The notes under the pieces: generated by a model
Seen by the model: only the letters and a program-made list of their open reading frames with translations
Database searches by the model: none
Told to the model about the DNA's origin: nothing
Program-made: the position numbers and the translations under genes
Source of the DNA: Galaxea fascicularis
Lineage: Eukaryota > Cnidaria > Anthozoa > Scleractinia > Euphylliidae
Length of the DNA: 64,000 bases
NCBI GenBank assembly: GCA_948470475.1
Contig: OX419339.1
Span: 11,669,863-11,733,862 of the forward strand
Reading direction: 5' to 3'
In this document: positions 1 through 12,390 of the stretch, in pieces
Numbering within the stretch: position 1 is the first letter of the stretch
How the letters are laid out: the number at the start of each line of letters is the position of its first letter

Positions 1-173
1 TTATCTGTGTTGAAAAAAGCATACGTCACAACATAGATATCGTTTTGTCACCCAATGAAAGGTTTTTCTTGCACCTTGTACGGGGAATGTTAATTAATCG
101 CTTTAAAACAGTAAGCACTGAATGTATTGTTGCGGTTTTTTCTCCAAAACGAGTAACATTTCTGGACAATATA

Positions 174-255
174 ATGATGGATCGAACATTTATTTTTGTT
201 CTGTGCATTCTCAACATGGTCGTTGATAGTAGTGAAGGCCTACCTCTAAAACATG
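174..255 (+). CDS. candidate first coding exon of a small secreted protein
   Basis: An ATG pair at 174/177 opens a 27-codon exon. It encodes a short charged start (MMDR), a hydrophobic core (FIFVLCILNMVV) and small residues (DSSEG), which is the layout of a signal peptide. It ends after LPLKH at a consensus donor, GTAAGT at 256, in phase 1. The frame joins without a stop to the candidate exon at 3255-3309. No family is recognised and no third exon was found. The signal-peptide and donor pairing could be chance, so this is a modest-confidence gene start. Confidence 0.35.
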
Positions 256-1050
256 GTAAGTTTCTTTCAATTTATTCTTGGAACTCGGAAAAAAAGCGCC
301 GTGATAAGGCTTTTTTTTCCATGTGTAATTTTCTTATGTCTCATGTGCAATTTAATTTTTGGTTTGTATGACGAACAGCAAACGGCCCAGTTATATTAAA
401 TCTTGATAGACGAGTTTTTGAGTTAGTTGTGAAACCGACTGATGCACTGAGTTCAGCCTTTACATGGCATAATTTCTCATTCTTAAGCCTGTCGGTTTGG
501 TAATAACCAAAATTACCGGCTTTAGGTACAAGCGATAAAGAAGAGACTGACATGTACAGGGAAGCCAAACTTAAAATTCTTCACACCCAAAGCCATGCGT
601 ACACGTAATGAATGAGTGCTTTTTCCGCTCTTCTCTTTATTCATAAAGATCACCGCTTCGATCCATCCGGCAAGCCTATCATTTTTGCACTCAATAATTA
701 CGAACTCAAAGATGTATTTAGTGTGGATCAGTTCAATTCTTGATCATTTCAAAATTTTAGAGGGAATGGACAGCTCAGAGCTGCAGAGAACGTACAGGAT
801 GAAGTCAGGAACAGGTACGAGTTATTTACCCGTCGAAGACTCTCGACTCTGGCATAAATTAGCGCAGGGGCCGCGCAAGGGGTGGGAATGGGGGATCTTT
901 AGCTCCCCCACTTTTTTGGGTGATTAAAAATTATTTTCTGTTTTTGCGTTTATTTTGTTTTAGTTTAGGTAGCCATGTATACCAGGCGTGAATCACTTCC
1001 AGAAACAGTTTGAATTAACAAATGGTAAACGGCTCAGCGTGCGCTATTGA
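256..1050. other. no gene recognised
   Basis: This follows the candidate donor at 256 and would be intron if that exon is real. Short open frames on both strands lack family motifs. Nothing else is supported. Confidence 0.4.
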
Positions 1051-1167
1051 GTTATGGTGCACGCGCGAGGTTGCTAAGCACGAGAGAAGCGTTAAGAGTC
1101 GCTCTCGGCTAATAGAGATATTTAGGCAAACGGTAGGCAGCTGCTTGTCATAAAACCAAGAAAACTC

Positions 1168-1198
<31 letters not shown>

Positions 1199-1207
1199 CG
1201 TTGCTCT

Positions 1208-1274
<67 letters not shown>

Positions 1275-1374
1275 TAAACGGCAAACGGCGATGCTAAATC
1301 TCTCTAATTACCTCGAGCGACTCTAGCTTCTTGAGTGCTTTGCAATCTCCCGCGTGCACCATTTGTTTTATAAC
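1051..1374. repeat. MITE-like inverted repeat
   Basis: The left arm (about 1051-1135, with the words GGTGCACGCG and AGAGTCGCTC) is repeated in inverted, diverged form at about 1291-1374. The spacer is AT-rich and no protein is encoded. Related sequence recurs at about 2866-3010, which marks it as a dispersed family. Confidence 0.6.
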
Positions 1375-2095
1375 ATAATCGCTAACACCCCTCCTGCGTG
1401 TTTTGCGTGTGTTTGCATAATTAAATCAAGTTTGGTCAATAGTCGATGTCAACACAACTTTGCTTTCTAAAGACAACTATGACTTAACAAACAAACAGTT
1501 TTCCCAGCCAAAACTTTTATTGGAATCAACAATAATTTGCTCTAAGGAGAGAAAACATTTCGATTTTCTTGCGAGCGTCGACACAAACACGCTGTCTTTG
1601 CACATGCTTCGCCTTTGTTGAAAGCGATTAACGCATCGCAAACAGCGCGACTTTTCCAAGCCAAAAAGGAGACGTTACGTTACACTATTTCAGCTCAAAT
1701 GGCCACGGAAACAAATCTCAAAAAGACAATCGACATTCAAAAACACCATTAACCGTCCTGTGGCATCTTCCCTGGTCTCATAAAATCCATTTCAATTTCG
1801 CGATTCGGCATTTGATTCGATATTTGAGCAGAGTTCAGATTGTGTTAAAATCAAAGCAGTACAAACACGAAACGATCTTTCGTCGCTTTAAGACCTCCAA
1901 TCTTCCTTTTTCCACTGCTGATTAATCTTTAGGGCTATATCTTTCTATTTTGAGCTCTGCAGAGGTTCACCCCTATTCTAAGAGGAGCAAAATATGTCTT
2001 GGAAAATTAAGACTGATCCGCTTGCGACGCCATTTTCTCTTTCCACAATCTCGGAAAGTTAGATCGCACGTCAGCTGTCGTCAGCGAGTATCTGA

Positions 2096-2647
2096 CCCAT
2101 AGGCAAATGGTAAATGACCAATTGGCCAATCAGAACGCGCGCTTTATCCAAGTTATGTTATAATTCTACCTTACATTATACCACACAACTGAATACTGCT
2201 TTTCGCGCGTTTTGGTTGTTTGACTCGGCCGCATAGGTGTACGGGCCGGGGGGGGCGGGGGGGGAGGGCTGCAGTCCCCCCCAAAATTTTTGGCAACCTA
2301 GATTTCTTGGGCAGCAAGAGAAATTTGGGCAAAGCCAATTATTTATTTATTCATATGTAGGCCATTGTTAGTGCGTCGTATGACCCTCGTTTCCTTTCGA
2401 CTGTTTCGTAAAATTTGGACAACTTGTAAGAATTTTTTGGGCAAATGGTTCACCGCCCTCCCTGGCAAAAAAATGCCCGTACGCCTATGCTCGGCCGTGA
2501 TTAGGAAAGATATTATTCACTTCAGAGCAGCCGAAGAGAAAAAAAGGCTTCCTGTTTCTCTTCGGTTGGTTTAACAGTATTATAACAAAAGCTTTAAATA
2601 AGCGCGCGTTCTGATTGGCTAATACGCTCGATCCATTTGCCCGTGGG
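2096..2647. repeat. inverted-repeat element interrupted by a nested element
   Basis: The outer arms at about 2096-2165 and 2572-2647 are inverted copies sharing GCCAATCAGAACGCGCGCTT and GGCAAATGG. The middle is occupied by a second inverted-repeat element (2226-2497), so this is a nested insertion. Confidence 0.6.
2226..2497. mobile_element. nested MITE with CGGCCG ends
   Basis: It begins CGGCCGCATAGGTGTACGGG and ends with the inverse CCCGTACGCCTATGCTCGGCCG, with two mismatches. A G-run followed by a C-run lies just inside the left end. It sits inside the older inverted repeat at 2096-2647. No coding capacity is seen. Confidence 0.55.
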
Positions 2648-2865
2648 TTGCATGCTGGCGTTAGTTTGTTTTGTACTTTTTTTTAATCGATGCTTTCACT
2701 TTTTACAACAAAATTCCTAATTTTTTTTCTTGTAAAATATGGAATCGAATAATTCCTCGGGAGATGAGTGAAGATAATTCCTGTGAGCACCAAATTTCGA
2801 GCTCAAGTTCTCTGACTTCCCTCCAGTTAAGAGAGTTTGCGAATTTAAGCGAGCCAGACCTGAAT

Positions 2866-3010
2866 CAGCTGGCTGAACAAAGACGCTCGGAGAAGAAGAC
2901 ACTCAAGAAGCTCGCCTTGAGCGACTCTTACGCTTCTTTCGTGCTTAGCAACCTCCCGCGTGCAAGCGTTAACTCGATGGTTGCACGCTGCACGTTTACC
3001 ATTTCTTAAT
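2866..3010. repeat. fragment of the repeat family at 1051-1374
   Basis: Shares the words GAGCGACTCT, CGTGCTTAGCAACCTCCCGCG and GTTTACCATTT with the element at 1051-1374, read in the opposite orientation. It appears to be a single arm. Confidence 0.4.
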
Positions 3011-3254
3011 TGCTTTCTTCGGCTCTCTCGAATTCTACTCCCGGAAAAGTGTTTGATTCCGGAAAGGATCGATAAATATTTGGGCGTAGTTTCGCGCTCA
3101 GTTGTTTTCTCATCTTTTTCATCCGAGTTTGCAAAGTGTCCTGGGCTGGAGCCCCTTAAAATACCGACAAAAAACGTATTTTGGAAAAATATGCCAACTT
3201 TTGCTAGTTTTATGATCACTTCTTCAATAACCTACTCCTGACGTTTTATTACAG

Positions 3255-3309
3255 ATCAAGGCTTGGATGAAAGTCAACGCACGATGAAAGCGCCTTGTTT
3301 GATGGAAAA
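3255..3309 (+). CDS. candidate second exon of the secreted-protein gene
   Basis: A pyrimidine-containing tract and ACAG acceptor precede 3255, and a perfect GTAAGT donor begins at 3310. In the phase carried over from the exon ending at 255, the 55 bases are open and encode about 18 residues with one cysteine (DQGLDESQRTM then KAPCLMEK). The exon leaves in phase 2. The two exons together give a 45-residue open stretch, and the rest of the gene was not located. Both splice sites match consensus and the phases agree. The exon is short, so coincidence is possible. Confidence 0.3.
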
Positions 3310-3328
3310 GTAAGTAGATTTGCCAGTG

Positions 3329-3515
3329 CATAGACCTCTTTCATAATGGCGGCCAAATAAAATATTCTTTTGTTTTAATGCTGATAAGCCTTTCTAACCT
3401 CGCTGCTATGTGCAAAATCCAAAAGAATGTTTGCGCTAAAACGAGGCCAGTAAGTCTAATTAACATAGATACAAAAGAATAATATTATCGGCGGCCATTA
3501 TGAAAGTGGTCTATG
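3329..3515. mobile_element. MITE with CATAGACC terminal repeats
   Basis: A 187-bp element whose ends, CATAGACCTCTTTCATAATGG and its inverse, match over about 25 bases with a few mismatches. The interior is AT-rich and non-coding. It lies 20 bp downstream of the candidate exon at 3255-3309. Confidence 0.7.
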
Positions 3516-4412
3516 TTAGTTTGTTTCGTTTTTCAAGCCTTGGTCGGATTAAATCCTTGAGCTCTGTGTTCATTTTTCTCTGTTTTGCTTTGCAGCGGTT
3601 ACTTGTGCGAACTTTCTCCAAGATTATAATTACCCGTTCCAAGCTGTTTTCGTCTTGAACTGTGCAATAATATAACCATCGCATATTTTCCCGCAAATGA
3701 ACTTTTCTGTTTCTTTATTCTTGAATTCTTCATTCATTTCTTCTCTTTTCTCAGTGTTTTTAAACTTGTATTCAAGGCAAAGAGGGGTTCTTGGAAGCAA
3801 TAAAATATGTCTTACTTTCATCCATGGTTTCCCTCGTTTTTGACACGCAATGGGCAGCAAATTGAGGACTTAGCTTTTTGGTTTCTACTGGTGATGGTGA
3901 TGGCGATGGTAAAGTTGATGACGACCACTGTGCACTCTTTCTCACCAGCTAAGAAATAACCACTGTTTAACTGCGAGCCAGTGTTTACGTACATGGTTAA
4001 CGCGAATGACTAATGAAATTTCCTGCTAAAACATCTTAATTCTGCGTGAAAAATTCAACTAGAGCATAATTCGTCCGGTCTTAATCAGTCAAATCCCGTA
4101 CCCCATTACCCGTCTAGTCTCCAACCCTATTCGTCTATATTACCAACCAAAAGATTCGAACTATGCAATGCGTTATTTACAATACACGCCGGAAGCTCAA
4201 CCGTAGAAATACTCCTTCAAAAAATCCCAACTAGCCGAAGAAAGAAGTAACTTATACAAGCATATTGCAGAGGTGTTATACTAGGGTCTTCTGTGAAGAA
4301 AAAAAAACACAGTCACATAAAATTCAGTTAGTAGTAAGAGAATTAGAGGTTTCAAAGAGGTGCAGCCCTATCCAGAGAGGATCTTGTATCCGATCCACCT
4401 CCCACAGATAAT
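3516..4412. other. no gene recognised
   Basis: AT-rich sequence with only short, motif-free open frames. Nothing is supported here. Confidence 0.4.
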
Positions 4413-4780
4413 AGGGAGTTTTAGCAACTAGGACGGCAACGGCAACGAGAACGCCACAAAACAATAGGCTTAATGAGCAAAAACAATCGCTTTGCACGTG
4501 CGTTTTACAGTTTTGTTCATTTCTTTGCCGTCCTCTGCAAAACAACAACGTGAAATGACCAAGTTTTATGTTTTCTTGACAACGTGAGCGCATGACGGCA
4601 AAGTTTTCTTTCTTTTTCCTTGCTTTAACACCGTTCATAGTAATTTAGTTCCTGGACAGTTCGTCAGCATTTTCCAAGTTAAACAAATTTCAATAATTGC
4701 GAAAGCGTCACAGAAACGAGAAGTTATATTTTGAAATGACGTTTTCGTTGCCGTCGCCGTCGTCGTTGCTAAAACTCCCT
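4413..4780. mobile_element. MITE with AGGGAGTTTTAGCAAC ends and GACGGC-rich subterminal repeats
   Basis: It starts AGGGAGTTTTAGCAAC and ends GTTGCTAAAACTCCCT. Just inside each end are ACGGCAACGG / CCGTCGCCGTCGTCG tracts, giving terminal inverted repeats of about 40 bases. A diverged relative interrupts unit 1 at about 34155-34528. Confidence 0.75.
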
Positions 4781-5020
4781 AACAACGTGAAAAGGCCAAA
4801 TTTTAGGTTTTCTCGAGAACGTGAGGGCATGACGGCAAGTTTTTCTTTCTTTTTCTTTGCTTTTACACCGTTCACAGTAATTTAGACCTGTACAGCTCGC
4901 CAGCATTTTTCATGTTAAACAAATTGGAATAACCACGGAAAAGTTACGAAAACGTGTAGTCAAAATGAAGTGAAGTTCTCGTTGCCGTCGGCGTCGTCGT
5001 TTGCTCAAGCTCTCTAATGG
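4781..5020. repeat. truncated tandem copy of the preceding MITE
   Basis: This repeats the right two-thirds of the element at 4413-4780, from AACAACGTGAAA through the CGTTGCCGTCG end. It abuts the first copy directly and lacks a left terminus, so it is a tandem partial duplication. Confidence 0.65.
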
Positions 5021-5050
5021 CAGAGTCAGAACGGCAGACGAATAACTAGT

Positions 5051-5265
5051 GTTTAACCCGTTAACTTCCAGAAGTGATCAGCTTGTAACTTCTCCCTATA
5101 ATATCAATACATTTCCCAGCAGACAGGTGATGAGAATAGACAAACTTATCAATCAGAGGGTGTTATCATCATATAACCTGGAATTCTCTTAACTAATGTA
5201 AAAGGAACTTTATAGTAGCTAGAAAAGAGAAATTATAACCCGATCTTGAGAGTTAAAAGGTTAAC
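5051..5265. mobile_element. MITE with GTTTAACCC ends
   Basis: Starts GTTTAACCCGTTAACTTCCA and ends with a diverged inverse (GAGAGTTAAAAGGTTAAC). It is non-coding. A truncated relative (TTAACCATTTAACTCCCAAG) lies at about 11004-11095. Confidence 0.65.
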
Positions 5266-6029
5266 TTGTCTTGGTATCATGAATGCAAGCGAAATCAGTA
5301 TACAAACGCCAGTCGTTGTTGAGTATTTAAAAAGCAGAACTAAAGCAAATAAGGCGATAAACCAATCAGAATACGAAACAATTACATGCAACTGGCGCCA
5401 AGCGCGGGAAAATGCGCGCGTACAACTAGCGTACAACTAGCGGCTGAGAAAGTGGCGCGAGTTTTATCAACCAATCACAGAGCGAAGAAAGCAAAACCAA
5501 AGCAAATACGAATTACTTTCGACACTCAATTGAAAACCGCCCTCACCAAACCTGTTATTTAGTCTTACCAAGCTCACTCCAGATTTGAGCTCTCTTGTTA
5601 CCCTGTTCTTTGTGTGCAATCTCTTCTGTTCTTTGCACAAATTAAAACCAAGTTTACTTTAAAGTGTTAAGTGTCACTACTGAGCTATTTAACTGTTATT
5701 GTGCGCAATCCCCGCGCTTTGGAGCGTGTTCGAGACTCTGAAATATCGGAGACATATTTGGCAAATAAAACCACCATTTGGCAAGTCGCGAGATGCCTTT
5801 ATGACACCAACGACATGAGTGCTCCCCTCTTCACCTCTCCGCCCCTACGCGACTTTTATCAAAGGGTGCTTAATCAGGGTCGCTTTCTGGACTGGGGTGA
5901 GGAATCGACCTTTGAAGCCCTTGGAACCGTTCCAAGGCAATGAAGAACCACGAACCACGGTTTCCTTATAATTCAAAAATCACGTGAAACTCTTATTTTT
6001 TTATTATGATTACTTCTATTATTCAAGTT
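5266..6029. other. unassigned sequence with a 90-codon open frame
   Basis: An open frame at 5671-5943 (+) would encode 90 residues, but its first codon is not ATG and no motif is recognised. A short tandem repeat (GCGTACAACTA twice) lies at about 5418-5440. I do not call a gene. Confidence 0.3.
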
Positions 6030-9000
6030 ATATAGAATGAACCCTCCGGGGTCGGAGGATATAAAGGCAGAAGTCACGCGTTCGTGCTGAACGCCTAACA
6101 CAGGGCGTGAACCGTGAAAACTTCGTTGTTATGTAATCACGATGGTGCTCGTGTTATTTTTTTTTCGATCACAAGCCATGTAATTGCCACAAGTTAACAA
6201 AGTTAGTGTAGTTGGGAAAATACCTAAGAGAGAAAATTAGTGCGGAAACACGATTTCTCGAAATAAACTCGACTTAAGAAGATAAAATAAGTTCAGAGTA
6301 AACGGAAATTAACACTTTCTACCACACGAACTGAAAAGGGTACGTTTTTTAAATGCAGGAGCACAAACGAGAAGGTCACAACGAGTAAGAAAGCACTGGT
6401 TGTCTATTTAGAAGCGTTTTGTCCAAAACACGGTCCAAACGATGTTGACAAAGGCAAGAGTTGACTTGGAATAATTTTAAAAGGGGCTCTAAGGAATTGA
6501 TAAGATTCCAAACAAAGAGAGATGATGAATTTTAAATTTCCCACACCCAATAATTTATGTTACAAATGACAAAATTGTCACTATGCGATCAAAGAAAAAA
6601 AAAAGGAAAAGAACACAACCACTTAGATTTCTCTTAACCCGAATTTTTAAGGTTTGCTTCAATTTCCTCAAGAAGGTATTACAGGAGCACAGAGGTTGTA
6701 CCTGTTAGTTTGCTTAGCCCGTTCGTGCCAAGAAACAAACAACATAAACAATATCTTTTTTAAAGCTTATTCAAAGTTAATCTTACTAATCTGGGGAATA
6801 AATGTCCTTCGAGACATCGTAAAATTTGTGCTGCTGAAGACGATTTTTGGTGCGGGCACAGAACACATTTCTGCTTGATAGTGCTCTATCACATAACTGA
6901 GTAACTACAACGTCATGCTTACAACATAACATTCATTGAGGACATTGTGGTGTTGCTAACGTTCCCAATCCTTTCTAGTTCTGTTTAAACATCGTGGACT
7001 CTTAGATGTCATAGTTTGTTCTTTAAAGTCGCTTCAGGTTTCTGCAAACTTTGCTGGACTATCAGCTTCCAAAGGTCGGGCGAGGAAAGTGGCACGAAAC
7101 GCGCCTTTCTCAGTGTAACTGGCTGAGGTGATGCGTGTAACGACAATTACCCACCCAGCGTATGTTGACAATTCGTCTTTTGTTGTTTTATCATGCTGTT
7201 AATTTTATCATTTTGAAAGATAAATGATAAAACCGCTCAACAACAACGTATGAATCTTAGAGTTTATATATCTCAGATCTATGACCGAAATTTTGCGAAC
7301 TCTTTTCCATATTAACCCGGGCTGAGTTTGTCGTGGCTATTCCAAAGATGCACGGCTATATGTAGTTGTACATACATGTGTACACTAGTTACCTAAATCT
7401 CTGATGTCTTCATCAAGCTGAATAATAGAAACCAAGCAAACCACGGTTTGTTTCGGAAACCGTGCTGTTTGAGGTCAAACTGAAAGAAAATGCAGCTGAG
7501 TGACTGGATGTTACGGTGACTAGCCAGTTGTGTTTCCCCCTCGATAGATACCTGAGACATCAATTTACCCCGTGTCAAACGACTATTGTCAGTTTTGAGG
7601 AAGTGGTCTTCTAGGAATTCAGTTACTGAGTAAATTGCAATAGAAAGTCTTTACAACAGGCAGTTGACTGACTGACAATCTACGAGAAAAGTGCTTGACT
7701 TAATTTGCAATGGAAAATGACAGCTAACAAACAGAAAGAACTATAAAGGGATATTCCGCAGATTTACTAAAAACCAGTACCATGACACTGAGCTTTTTTT
7801 GTTTGACTCTTTGTTGTAGAGATAGGTTTTCACTTCACTTATTTGAACCGTGTATCAGTTTGTGAGAAAAACAAAACTGGAGCTTATTACGATAACTGCA
7901 ACACATACAGAACTTACGCAACTACAGCTTCCGTTCCACAAAACTAGTAAAGCAAAACGATCGATATTTTCGCGTTAAACTAATTCGCACGAGTCATGAC
8001 TGTGCTGATCGAGTCAAAGTCCACTTTGGCTTTATGTACAGGCCGGCATTCTTAATAATAACTAAACAACGGAGACTTGTCAGATAATTCTGAAACTACA
8101 CCATATTTTTCAGTTGTTAGAGCTGGTCTAACTAAGATTACATTGACAAAGATAGTGACAAAAAAGAGAGAGTAAACTTGTACACTTGACGGCCTTGGGC
8201 TACGCTCTCAGATCGTCGGCAACACGTGTGTTTTCGCTTGCCTCTTCAGCAAAACTTGGCAGTTTTTGTAAGGTACACAAACATGAGAAAAACATTTTTA
8301 TCGAGAGGTAGATTTTTTCCGTATTCAGTAGTTGGACTGGTAAGCTTAAACAAATGTCTTGAAGTTGTTATTAAGTAACTCCAGGTACTAGCTTACTAAG
8401 GTACTAAGACCGCGTATCGCATAGGACCGTCAGGACCTTGTCTTCCTTCGCTTAACTTTTTTTTTTCTCGGCTGAAGCCAGGCATCAAATTTGACCTTTC
8501 TTGCGAAAACAACGCATTTAAAGTGAATTGTGCCTTATTTATTGTCGTAATTCGGCGCGTAGCACGCAAGTTTCACCCCGTAGGTACGCTGGTGTCATGC
8601 AAGGGGTGTATCAATAAATTATGCACTTTTTAAAATATGCAGTCGTACCGGTAAATTGGAGAACAAAGAGTCTTGGTCTTTCTAGATCTTTCCAACAATA
8701 ATCAAGACTCGGTGCTTTGGATGAATGTTTCTTTGTGCAAAAATTTAGTTGTAAACCGTGAACGTGATAAATTAATCGAGGAATTTTTCAAGAAGAAAAT
8801 CAGGAACGTTGACAACGATTTTTCTCTAGTTAGGGATTAAAATATGCTAAATAGCTCATGCAGTGCTTTAAGCGAAATCCGATTTGAGGACTTTTGTCTG
8901 TCAGTGGACATACAGTTTTAAGAATGACACGGGGTGAAACGTAATCTACACTCAGAACGGTGTTAGCAGTGTTAGTATTTTAGGCTACAGTTAGTTTTAA

Positions 9001-9700
9001 AATTAAACATGCACGCAAACATACCAATACACGGACTTTACTGTCGATGGATTTCACCTCAGAGCTAACTGAGGACACTATAGAAATAAAAAAAAAATGT
9101 TTAATAGAATATTTAGTTCTTTCACTTTTCTCATGAGATCAAAACGGTTGAATAGAGCGGCATTTCTGCCGTGAAGGGCTTTGAAATCCACAGACGTGAT
9201 CTACTTAACATGGAAAAACTGATGTTAAAACAACATTTGAACAAACTCTTTCCGATAATTAACTCGGGATCACGCCCCCGGCAATGTCTTGTGTAAGAGG
9301 GTTTAGAAATAGAATGAGCTCACGCATTCCTAGAACTTTTATTGCTTAGCAAGATTCTTTATCTTTTTGCGATTTCCTGATTTGTCCTAAACCTCCCTGG
9401 TTGACGGAAAATTAAAATACACACAGTGTGTCAAATGGGTGTGCTCACGCAAGAAAAAAATTTGGTATTAATATCTGCGGCGAGCGAAAACATTGTTTAC
9501 ATTCACTTTAACCCTTCACCGTTTATCGGCTGTAAGCACGCTTTTCGTTACTACAAGAGAACACTAATTGGATTGTTTATGTTTTAAGCGGGTGCTCTTT
9601 GTGTGCCCGGATGCTATTTATGTATTTTTATCGCGTTCACGTTTTCGGAGAGTTCACGTTGTGTGCTATACAGAGCATGTTATTTTTATTTTTGGTACCG
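6030..9700 (-). pseudogene. decayed duplicate of the P450 intron and 5' flank
   Basis: Co-linear blocks match the functional P450 locus: 6030-6210 with 14017-14190, 7078-7190 with 14612-14730, 7950-8045 with 15680-15800, 8548-8630 with 16295-16385, and 9465-9700 with 17060-17220. The shared words are diverged but in the same order and orientation. This is therefore an old tandem duplication of the intron plus promoter side. The counterpart of exon 1, expected near 9260-9420, has no readable exon. The counterpart of exon 2, expected left of 6030, is absent. I infer a dead partial gene copy. Confidence 0.6.
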
Positions 9701-9900
9701 TTATGTAACGTCGGCGTCTTTTCATATTAGCGTAAAGTGATTACGGTCATGCTTCTGTTTTTAGCTGTTACAGGTCTCGCTACCTGATAATTTTATTTCT
9801 GGTAGTGTTATGCAACATCGGTGTCTTTTTGTATCAACCTAAAGTGATTACGGGGATCATGTTTATGTTTTATGGCTGCAAACTGGTCTAACTGCCTGAG
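9683..9900. repeat. diverged tandem duplication of about 105 bp
   Basis: The block 9683-9786 is repeated at about 9789-9900. Shared features are ATTTTATTT.TGGTA, TGTCTTTT, TAAAGTGATTACGG and a closing CTGA. The copies differ at many positions. Confidence 0.6.
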
Positions 9901-12390
9901 ACTTCCATGTTTGTCAGTCACGAGTATTAAGGAGAAAGGAAAATAAATCTGAATTAAATCTACTTTGCAGAGCGAAGACAAAGTAAACAGTGCATGGTAT
10001 TCAACCCTACTCGCTTTACTGTTGTAGCGCTTTAAATCAGTCTATAAATAGATACGAATGCTCTAAATTGCCTTGGTAGATACTAGTTTTGCAGCTGTCC
10101 TTTGGACAAAGGTCTTGAGTAGTCACAGCTAGTCCCGTATTCTCAGTTTCTGTCGTATCGTACTCTCGTTTCACTAGTCTACCCTGATCTAGGTTTCAGA
10201 CTGGGGAGATGTTAGAAGATTTCACCTCCAGCACAGGTAAAGAAAACCGATTAACAGCTGAAAAACGTTTAAATGAACAATGACAAAAATAAACAAATCA
10301 CAGCACATGAATAAGTCAAAAATAGCTATAGGATCCTTATAGTTGCAGATTGACTCAGTGTGTCATGGACTTATAACGACTTAGCACAGATTTCTTCAAC
10401 TTCAAGGTCGACGAGGGGTCTTAAATTTATCATGATTTCATCGTAGACGAACGAGACAATAGAGAAATAGCTTTTCACAGGGCCGATTAAACACCACACT
10501 CAACTGACCATAGTTCAGTTGGGAAGATATTTGTGAAAGCATAACTGAGCAGTAATAGGATTTGAACAAAATGTGGAGTTAATCGTCAGTAGGAAAAAAT
10601 CTTGATATTTTCTTTGTTTTAAGTAGACACAGAATAGACAGAATATTTCACCCCTATTGGTATTTATAGGTATTATTTTTTAATATCGTCCAGGTTCGAT
10701 ACAATGTAAGTGACGGCCGAAAATCTGCAGTTTGGTAACTTGTTTCTACAGGGGCGATAAGATTGAATACGTTTTTCTTGGCGTTTGTTTTGAACTGGTG
10801 GGTCTAGACGTCTTATGACCGGAGATAAGAAGTGTGCTGGAAAACCGTAACAAATTGCGCATTTCTAAAGAACGTTCGTGCCTCTCTCTTTTCATCCGAT
10901 TACTTCAGGTGGACCAAATATTTAAAGATTTAAATTAAATAAATCTAAGCTTGGTAGTCTCCAGTCATTTGAACGTGTACCGTTAAAAACTAACAGGGAA
11001 CTTAACCATTTAACTCCCAAGACCTGATTATCAATTCTCCTTTGTAGCTCCTATACAGTTCCTTGTGTATTGCACTCTTTTGTTTTAGAAGAACCTTTTT
11101 TTTTATGAGAAGTAACGTTGTGAGTCTGAGATTAACCCAAATTTTAAGAACATGCTAAGAACATAACCCAGGCTGAGAGTTAGTTAAGATCATCTTTATT
11201 TTGCTCATTTCTTTTTTAATGAGTGATATATTATGTACACATGAACTTTTCTGCGTTTTCACCGCAAAATCTGGTAACTTTAGGTCGCGTTGTGAACCTG
11301 TATGTTCAAAGCTTTTTGCATAAAGCTAAATTTACCAGCAGTTGGTTGGTGCGACATCGTGTGTATACCATGTAACTTAAGAACACCTCAAGAACGTTTT
11401 CAGGCTCAAATTGCGAAAAAAATAAGCCTCAGGTCCGGAAATAGACGTTCTTATAAAAAAAAAAAAAGAGAGTGTAGTTGGGTGAATTTGTGGTTATGTC
11501 AAGATAGCACCTTCTGGCTGATAAATAGGTTTTTTCACGTCACCTGTCTGCCAGATAATGTATTGATGTTATAAGGAAACGTTACCCGCACTTCACGAAT
11601 GGCCATTGAAGCTTTTGCACAGTTCTAGACCAAGGTTAATGATTGTTGGCGGACTCACATAACTATGACTCTATGATAGAGCCAAAATATCATAAAACGT
11701 TCCTTCATGTAATAACACAAAATTTGGTTTTAAAGAATGATCGATAACCATACTCGGTTTCGTTTAGACCCAAATCTATACTGAGCAACAGTCTTCTGTT
11801 GTGATATTTATTACGTTGCCGCAGAATGAAGCTGCACTGAGGTTTTTAAGTCTGTAATGAATGAATCTGAATTCTGAGAGTTTCTCGTCTGCATTTTCAG
11901 GAATGTCCATCTTTTTACGGAAATATCTCCGAAACTACAAGGATATTTCTAGGAAGTCTTCTAAAGTGAAATGTCTTCCGTCCTTCTTGCCCGCGGTTCT
12001 CAGAAACACGGATCAAAATATTGCCTGGCTCTTCAAGCCCTAAAGATATGAGTTCATCTTTCAAAAATTCTCCAGTTATAACACTCTTTTCTTAGATTTG
12101 TAATACGCTTTTTCATTTTGAAGCTTACTGGCGCATTTTGACAAAACAACATTCTGAAGTAAGAATAAGCACTAAGAAGTCATATATATAAATTTGAGTA
12201 AGATATGAAACGGTTCGCGTGTTTTTCGCGAAATGCCTCTTTTCATTTTTAAACTTAACAGTTCTAAGATCGATTGTAAAGAAGCGTTTTCTATATTTGC
12301 CAAATATATATATATATATAGTCATTTCTATGAAATGAAAAACTTAAACGTATGCAGACGATACTTAATTGTCTCTTGCTATCGTTGAAG
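9901..12390. other. P450 3' flank; repeat fragments only
   Basis: It contains a fragment of the GTTTAACCC MITE (about 11004-11095) and a repeat block at about 11130-11300 that recurs at 53475-53582. A TA dinucleotide run lies at 12302-12319. No further gene is recognised, and no clear minus-strand AATAAA was found close to the P450 stop. Confidence 0.4.
11130..11300. repeat. dispersed repeat shared with 53475-53582
   Basis: Both loci contain AAGAACATGCTAAGAACATA, GAGAGTTAG-like sequence, CTTTATTTTGCTCA and GTCGCGTTGTGAACC in the same order, with a longer middle here. The family is unidentified. Confidence 0.55.
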
